The notes below the pieces were generated by a model. The model was given only the letters and a program-made list of their open reading frames with translations. It was not told the origin of the DNA and ran no database searches. A program made the translations under genes and the position numbers. This document shows, one piece after another, positions 5,921-9,475 of a DNA stretch of 9,475 nucleotides (within the stretch, counting starts at the first letter, position 1; the number at the start of each line of letters is the position of its first letter). Origin of the DNA: an uncultured Cyanobium sp. (lineage in GTDB: Bacteria > Cyanobacteriota > Cyanobacteriia > PCC-6307 > Cyanobiaceae); assembly GCA_937919075.1 (NCBI GenBank), contig CALFOF010000092.1:1-9475 (forward strand), written 5' to 3'.

Positions 5921-6688
5921 TCAGTTGGCTTTGAGCACGCCCGGCTCGGTCTGCATCGGCACGATCTGCAGGGAATCCAAGGCAGCGCAGCAGCGGAAAT
6001 CGGCGTCATGGTCGCCCAGGCTGATCAGACGCCGGCCATGGCTGGCGGTGCGCAGGCAGCCCTCCGGGTCGTGGCGCCACTGCTGCCACAGCGCCAGCGC
6101 TGCCACCATCTCGTCGTTGCCGGCCGCCACCGACGTGCCGCTCGCGGCCGCGGCGTCCATCGCCGCCTGGGCCACGGCGCCAGCCGCCAGGGTGTCTTCC
6201 AGCGAATAGGAGCCTTCCCAACCGCTCCCCACGATCCACACCTGCTGGCACTCCCGCTCCAGCAAGCGCGCCGCCACCGCCGCGCGGTTGGGCAGGCAGG
6301 CGGTCAGCAGCAGGGGCACATCCCGCACCTTGTCGAGCGAGCGGGTGCCATTCGTGGTGCTCATGAAGATGCGCTTGCCCGCCACCCGCTCCGGCGTGAC
6401 CGCCAGGGGCGAGTTGCCGAGATCGAAACCCGCCACCCGTGCGCCGCCCCGTTCACCGGCCGTGAGCCGTTGCGGGGCAGGCCAGGCCGCAGCCGCGGCC
6501 TTGAGGCTGTCGAGATCGGCGAAGGCCTGCACGGCCTCGGCGCCGTTCTGCAGCGCCCAGGCGATCGTGGTAGTGGCGCGCAGCACGTCGATCACCACCG
6601 CCGCATCCGGGCCCGCTGCCGCCGCTGGGCCGCGATCGGGCACGTCTTCAGAGGTGTGGAAGGTATGGATCAGCACGGCGCAGGGCAC
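5921..6688 (-). CDS. comB: ComB-family protein (2-phosphosulfolactate phosphatase homologue)
   Basis: A 255-residue protein matching the ComB family over its whole length. Characterised archaeal ComB is a Mg2+-dependent phosphatase that turns 2-phosphosulfolactate into sulfolactate for coenzyme M synthesis. Visible blocks are [16 protein letters not shown] at 31-46, GERGG at 78-82, FDLGNSP at 88-94, STTNGTRSL at 110-118, SLEDTLAAG at 162-170 and the C-terminal [15 protein letters not shown] at 217-231. Cyanobacteria are not known to make coenzyme M, so the real substrate here is open. Two GTG starts are possible, at 6688 and at 6676; relatives usually begin close to the IHTFHT-like strand, so the shorter form is plausible. 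No Shine-Dalgarno sequence is seen. It is the first gene of the minus-strand cluster and divergent from ubiD. Confidence 0.87.
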   Translation of the reverse strand: MPCAVLIHTFHTSEDVPDRGPAAAAGPDAAVVIDVLRATTTIAWALQNGAEAVQAFADLDSLKAAAAAWPAPQRLTAGERGGARVAGFDLGNSPLAVTPERVAGKRIFMSTTNGTRSLDKVRDVPLLLTACLPNRAAVAARLLERECQQVWIVGSGWEGSYSLEDTLAAGAVAQAAMDAAAASGTSVAAGNDEMVAALALWQQWRHDPEGCLRTASHGRRLISLGDHDADFRCCAALDSLQIVPMQTEPGVLKAN

Positions 6689-6734
6689 GGGTCGCGTGCG
6701 TCACAGTAGGCAGCGACGCTCAGGACCCCCCTCA
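6689..6734. promoter_or_regulatory. 46-bp divergent gap between comB and ubiD
   Basis: The two genes start in opposite directions only 46 bp apart (58 bp if comB starts at 6676). The gap is GC-rich and shows no clear -35/-10 pair on either strand. AGGA at 6722-6725 lies nine bases before the ubiD ATG and may be its ribosome binding site. The promoters probably overlap or extend into the opposing gene. This is inference from arrangement. Confidence 0.35.
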
Positions 6735-8297
6735 ATGCCGGCCACGCTGCCGCGGAGTTCCACCCGTGATCTGCGGGGCTTTCTGGCGCTGCTGGAGCAG
6801 CGCGGCCAGCTGCGGCGGATCACCGCCCCCGTCGACCCCGACCAGGAACTGGCCGCCATCGCCGATCGGGTGCTGGCCCGCGGTGGCCCCGGCCTGCTGT
6901 TCGAGAATGTGATCGGCAGCCCGATGCCGGTGGCGGTGAACCTGCTCGGCACCGTGCAGCGGGTGGTGTGGAGCATGGGTCTGGAACAGGCCCAAGAGCT
7001 GGAGGATCTCGGCGCGCGGCTGGCCCTGCTGCAGCAGCCTCGGCCGCCGAAGGGGCTGCGCGAGGCGGTGCGATTCGGCGGGGTGCTCTGGGATGTGGTG
7101 AAGGCCCGCCCCGATCTCGACCTGCTGCCCCCCTGCCACCAGCAGGTGTTCAAGGGGGACGCGGTGAACCTCGACAGCCTGCCACTGCTGCGCCCCTGGC
7201 CCGGCGATGCCGGCGGGGTGATCACCCTCGGCCTGGTCATCACCAAGGACCCGGAAACGGGCGTGCCCAATGTGGGCGTCTACCGGTTGCAGCGTCAGTC
7301 GGTGAACTCAATGACGGTGCACTGGCTGAGCGTGCGTGGCGGGGCCCGCCACCTGCGCAAGGCGGCCGCACTGGGCAAGCCGCTGGAGGTGGCGGTCGCG
7401 ATCGGCGTGCACCCGCTGCTGGTGATGGCCGCTGCCACCCCGATCCCGGTGCAGCTGTCCGAATGGCTGTTCGCGGGCATCTATGCCGGCGAGGGGGTGC
7501 GGCTGGCCAAGTGCAAGACCGTCGATCTGGAGGTGCCCAGCCACAGCGAGGTGGTGCTGGAGGGCACGATCACCCCCGGCGAGGAGCTGCCCGATGGGCC
7601 CTTCGGCGATCACATGGGCTTCTACGGCGGCGTTGAGGCCTCACCGCTGGTGCGCTTTCAGTGCATGACCCAGCGCCGAAACCCGCTGTTTCTCACCACC
7701 TTCAGCGGCCGCCCGCCGAAAGAGGAGGCAATGCTGGCGATTGCGCTCAACCGCATCTACACGCCGATCCTGCGGCAACAGGTGCCCGAGATCATCGATT
7801 TCTTCCTGCCCATGGAAGGGCTCAGCTACAAGCTGGCCGTGCTTTCGATCGACAAGGCCTATCCGGGCCAGGCGAAGCGGGCGGCGATGGCCTTCTGGAC
7901 CATCCTCCCCCAGTTCACCTACACCAAGTTCGTGGTGGTGGTCGACAAATCGATCAACATCCGCGACCCGCGCCAGGTGATCTGGGCGATCAGCGCCCAG
8001 GTGGACCCCCAGCGGGATCTGTTCGTGCTGGAGGACACCCCGTTCGACACATTGGATTTCGCCAGCGAGCGGCTGGGACTGGGCGGCCGCCTGGCGATCG
8101 ATGCCACCACCAAGGTCGGGCCGGAAAAGCGCCACGACTGGGGCGAGCCATTGCGCCGGCCGGTGGCGATCGAAGACCGCATCGATGCCCGCTGGCAGGA
8201 GTTGGGCCTGGCCGATATCGACGCCACCGAACCGGATCCCACTCTGTTCGGTTACACCCTCGAGCACGTGCTGGAGCGGCTGGCGGCGCGGCGTTGA
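6735..8297 (+). CDS. ubiD: UbiD-family prenylated-FMN decarboxylase (plastoquinone pathway)
   Basis: A 520-residue protein of usual UbiD length. These enzymes use prenylated FMN and a divalent metal to decarboxylate aromatic acids; the cyanobacterial member is thought to remove the carboxyl group of 4-hydroxy-3-solanesylbenzoate on the way to plastoquinone. Key blocks are DLRGFLALLE at 12-21, VPNVGVYRLQ at 177-186 and SEVVLEG at 271-277, regions that bind metal and cofactor in the family. ELPDGPFGDHMGFYGG at 284-299 holds the conserved catalytic acidic segment. ATG 6735 was chosen because the protein from there begins with the normal family N-terminus. The frame is open much further upstream, but that part lies antisense to comB and has no family character. 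The stop overlaps the start of the Rrf2 gene. With sds on the opposite strand, two plastoquinone genes lie in one locus. Specificity is inferred; other UbiD members act on other acids. Confidence 0.93.
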   Translation: MPATLPRSSTRDLRGFLALLEQRGQLRRITAPVDPDQELAAIADRVLARGGPGLLFENVIGSPMPVAVNLLGTVQRVVWSMGLEQAQELEDLGARLALLQQPRPPKGLREAVRFGGVLWDVVKARPDLDLLPPCHQQVFKGDAVNLDSLPLLRPWPGDAGGVITLGLVITKDPETGVPNVGVYRLQRQSVNSMTVHWLSVRGGARHLRKAAALGKPLEVAVAIGVHPLLVMAAATPIPVQLSEWLFAGIYAGEGVRLAKCKTVDLEVPSHSEVVLEGTITPGEELPDGPFGDHMGFYGGVEASPLVRFQCMTQRRNPLFLTTFSGRPPKEEAMLAIALNRIYTPILRQQVPEIIDFFLPMEGLSYKLAVLSIDKAYPGQAKRAAMAFWTILPQFTYTKFVVVVDKSINIRDPRQVIWAISAQVDPQRDLFVLEDTPFDTLDFASERLGLGGRLAIDATTKVGPEKRHDWGEPLRRPVAIEDRIDARWQELGLADIDATEPDPTLFGYTLEHVLERLAARR

Positions 8298-8761
8298 TCA
8301 AACGGCGCGGCCTGCAGGCGCTCAAGGCGCTGCTGGAGCTGGCCAAGGAGCCGGGCTCCTGGCGCTCGGTCGCCCAGATCGCCGCCGCTCAGTCGCTTCC
8401 GGCCCCGATGCTGGAGCAGCTGCTGCTCCAGCTGCGCCGGGCCGATCTGGTGGAGGCGCGTCGGGGCCGCAGTGGTGGCTATCGCCTGCGCCGATCACCG
8501 GCGGCAATCCCCCTGGCGACCGTGCTGCAGGCGGTGCAGGCCGATCCGGCGCTGGCGCCGACGACGACCATGGCCGTCGACCTGGCACTGGCGGACCGCG
8601 ACCCGGCGCTGGCGGGCGAGCAGGTGGCCCAGGCCCTGGTGCGGCGCCTGCAGCGGGCGCTGGAGCGGGAACTGGCCGTGCTCACGCTTGAGGAACTGCT
8701 CTTCGATCTGCGCAGTTGGCAGGAATGCCTCAGTGAAGACGGCGGGCTGATGGTGGGGTGA
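8294..8761 (+). CDS. Rrf2-family transcriptional regulator without iron-sulfur cysteines
   Basis: A 155-residue protein starting at TTG 8294, where TTGA overlaps the ubiD stop, indicating translational coupling. The N-terminus ([15 protein letters not shown]) matches the first helix of Rrf2 winged-helix regulators. Residues about 24-50 form the helix-turn-helix ([20 protein letters not shown]) and the wing is [14 protein letters not shown] at 56-69. Members such as IscR and NsrR bind an Fe-S cluster with three Cys in the middle of the protein; here the only Cys is residue 145, so cluster sensing of that kind is not expected. A long helix at about 105-130 probably dimerises. The frame is open further upstream, but that part overlaps ubiD and has no Rrf2 character. 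Targets are unknown; its own operon or the glycosidase 64 bp downstream are natural candidates. Confidence 0.85.
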   Translation: MIKRRGLQALKALLELAKEPGSWRSVAQIAAAQSLPAPMLEQLLLQLRRADLVEARRGRSGGYRLRRSPAAIPLATVLQAVQADPALAPTTTMAVDLALADRDPALAGEQVAQALVRRLQRALERELAVLTLEELLFDLRSWQECLSEDGGLMVG

Positions 8762-8825
8762 CGCACAGCGCGGCCTGCACCAACGCCGAACGCGGCCAGA
8801 ATGGCTTGGTGTAGATCCCGTCCTG

Positions 8826-9475
8826 ATGCCTGATCCCGCTGCCATTGAGAGCGCCGAACAGCGCCGCATGGCCGAACGGGATCAGGGGCTGGTGCCCTGG
8901 GGGCTTTGGGGTAGCTACCTGCCGGATCGTCAGTGGGGCACGGTGCGGGAGGACTACTCCGCCGACGGCGATGCCTGGCGCTCCTTCCCGCATGACCACG
9001 CCCGCTCGCGCGTGTACCGGTGGGGGGAAGACGGCCTTCTGGGCCTGTGCGACGAACATGCCCACCTCTGCTTTTCGGTGGCGCTCTGGAACGGCCTCGA
9101 TCCCATTCTCAAGGAGCGGCCCTTCGGCCTGGGCAACCCCGAAGGCAACCACGGCGAAGACATCAAGGACTACACCTTTCATCTGGCCAACACCCCCACC
9201 CACAGCTTCATGCGGGGGCTCTACAAATATCCCCAGCGCTGCTTTCCCTACGACCACCTGATCCAGGAGAACGGGCGGCGCGGACGCGACAGCCCTGAAT
9301 ACGAGCTGGTCGACACCGGGCTGTTCGACGACGACCGTTACTTCGATGTGGAGGTGGAGTATTCCAAGGCGGCGGCCGACGACCTGCTGATCCGGCTGCG
9401 CCTCACCAACCGCGGCCCTGATCCTGCCCCGCTCACCCTCCTGCCCACCCTGTGGTTGCGCAACACCTGGAGCTG
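8826..9475 (+). CDS. MGH1-like (GH63-related) glycosidase, N-terminal 216 residues
   Basis: The frame runs off the right edge; only the N-terminal part is present of a family whose members are commonly near 900 residues. Very conserved blocks identify it: [18 protein letters not shown] at 34-51, [18 protein letters not shown] at 54-71, [17 protein letters not shown] at 86-102, [13 protein letters not shown] at 104-116, [15 protein letters not shown] at 123-137, [22 protein letters not shown] at 158-179 (named by its ends) and [11 protein letters not shown] at 206-216. This N-terminal beta-rich region precedes an (alpha/alpha)6 catalytic barrel that lies outside the window. Relatives in GH63 act on alpha-glucosides, including glucosylglycerate and mannosylglycerate, which are compatible-solute or storage compounds. 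The actual substrate cannot be told here. ATG 8826 is chosen because the family usually has about 30 residues before the WGTVRED block; Met15 is an alternative. No signal peptide is seen. Confidence 0.88.
   Translation, partial: MPDPAAIESAEQRRMAERDQGLVPWGLWGSYLPDRQWGTVREDYSADGDAWRSFPHDHARSRVYRWGEDGLLGLCDEHAHLCFSVALWNGLDPILKERPFGLGNPEGNHGEDIKDYTFHLANTPTHSFMRGLYKYPQRCFPYDHLIQENGRRGRDSPEYELVDTGLFDDDRYFDVEVEYSKAAADDLLIRLRLTNRGPDPAPLTLLPTLWLRNTWS

Noticed and set aside
5816..6709. Plus-strand open frame opposite comB
   Set aside because: ComB motifs on the minus strand explain this stretch; the antisense translation is Arg/His-rich and featureless.
6697..6721. GCGTC/GACGC inverted repeat in the comB-ubiD gap as an operator
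   Set aside because: A 5-bp stem with a 12-base loop is expected by chance in GC-rich DNA.
6288..6734. N-terminal extension of UbiD into comB
   Set aside because: The extra 149 codons are antisense to comB, lack family similarity, and would make UbiD abnormally long. ATG 6735 gives the normal N-terminus.
7661..8293. N-terminal extension of the Rrf2 regulator into ubiD
   Set aside because: The region encodes conserved UbiD sequence in another frame, and Rrf2 proteins begin at the [15 protein letters not shown] helix.
1..9475. Insertion sequence, prophage, tRNA or rRNA genes
   Set aside because: No transposase, integrase, phage gene, terminal inverted repeats, cloverleaf or rRNA-like sequence was recognised by eye; a tRNA scan would settle the small-RNA part.

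Overview
This window looks like chromosomal DNA from a GC-rich picocyanobacterium of the Synechococcus/Cyanobium type. Three things point there. A solanesyl-diphosphate-synthase gene and a UbiD-type decarboxylase (two plastoquinone steps) sit together. Two perfect HIP1 octamers (GCGATCGC), the highly iterated palindrome of many cyanobacteria, are present. Several proteins (AMIN-domain amidase, ComB homologue, MGH1-like glycosidase) are of types common in cyanobacteria. The assignment is inference from gene content, not from a phylogenetic marker.

Layout. Positions 1-583 (+) hold the end of a GGDEF-domain protein with a degenerate signature motif. It is followed by a repeat-rich convergent gap (584-806) with three G-rich decamers and a (GCTA)5 run. 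From 6688 down to 807 the minus strand carries comB, a nitrilase-family amidohydrolase, an N-acetylmuramoyl-L-alanine amidase, murI and sds. These are closely spaced (72, 26, -4 and 23 bp), so they are probably one transcription unit. A 347-bp gap with an AT-richer part then separates sds from a RodZ-like membrane HTH protein. On the plus strand, 46 bp from comB and divergent to it, lies ubiD (6735-8297). An Rrf2-family regulator overlaps its stop codon (8294-8761). The window ends inside an MGH1-like (GH63-related) glycosidase that starts at 8826.

How the genes fit. Sds makes the C45 tail of plastoquinone and UbiD most likely decarboxylates the prenylated ring precursor, so the two quinone genes flank the divergent point of the locus. 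MurI makes D-glutamate for peptidoglycan, the amidase cleaves peptidoglycan in the periplasm, and the RodZ-like protein suggests a cell-shape role. The nitrilase and ComB homologues are metabolic enzymes whose in vivo substrates here are uncertain.

Most of the window is ordinary housekeeping sequence. I see no mobile element, CRISPR array, tRNA or rRNA. The least explained parts are the degenerate GGDEF protein with its G-rich and CTAG repeats, and the presence of ComB without a known coenzyme M pathway. I do not see convincing evidence for a wholly new system.
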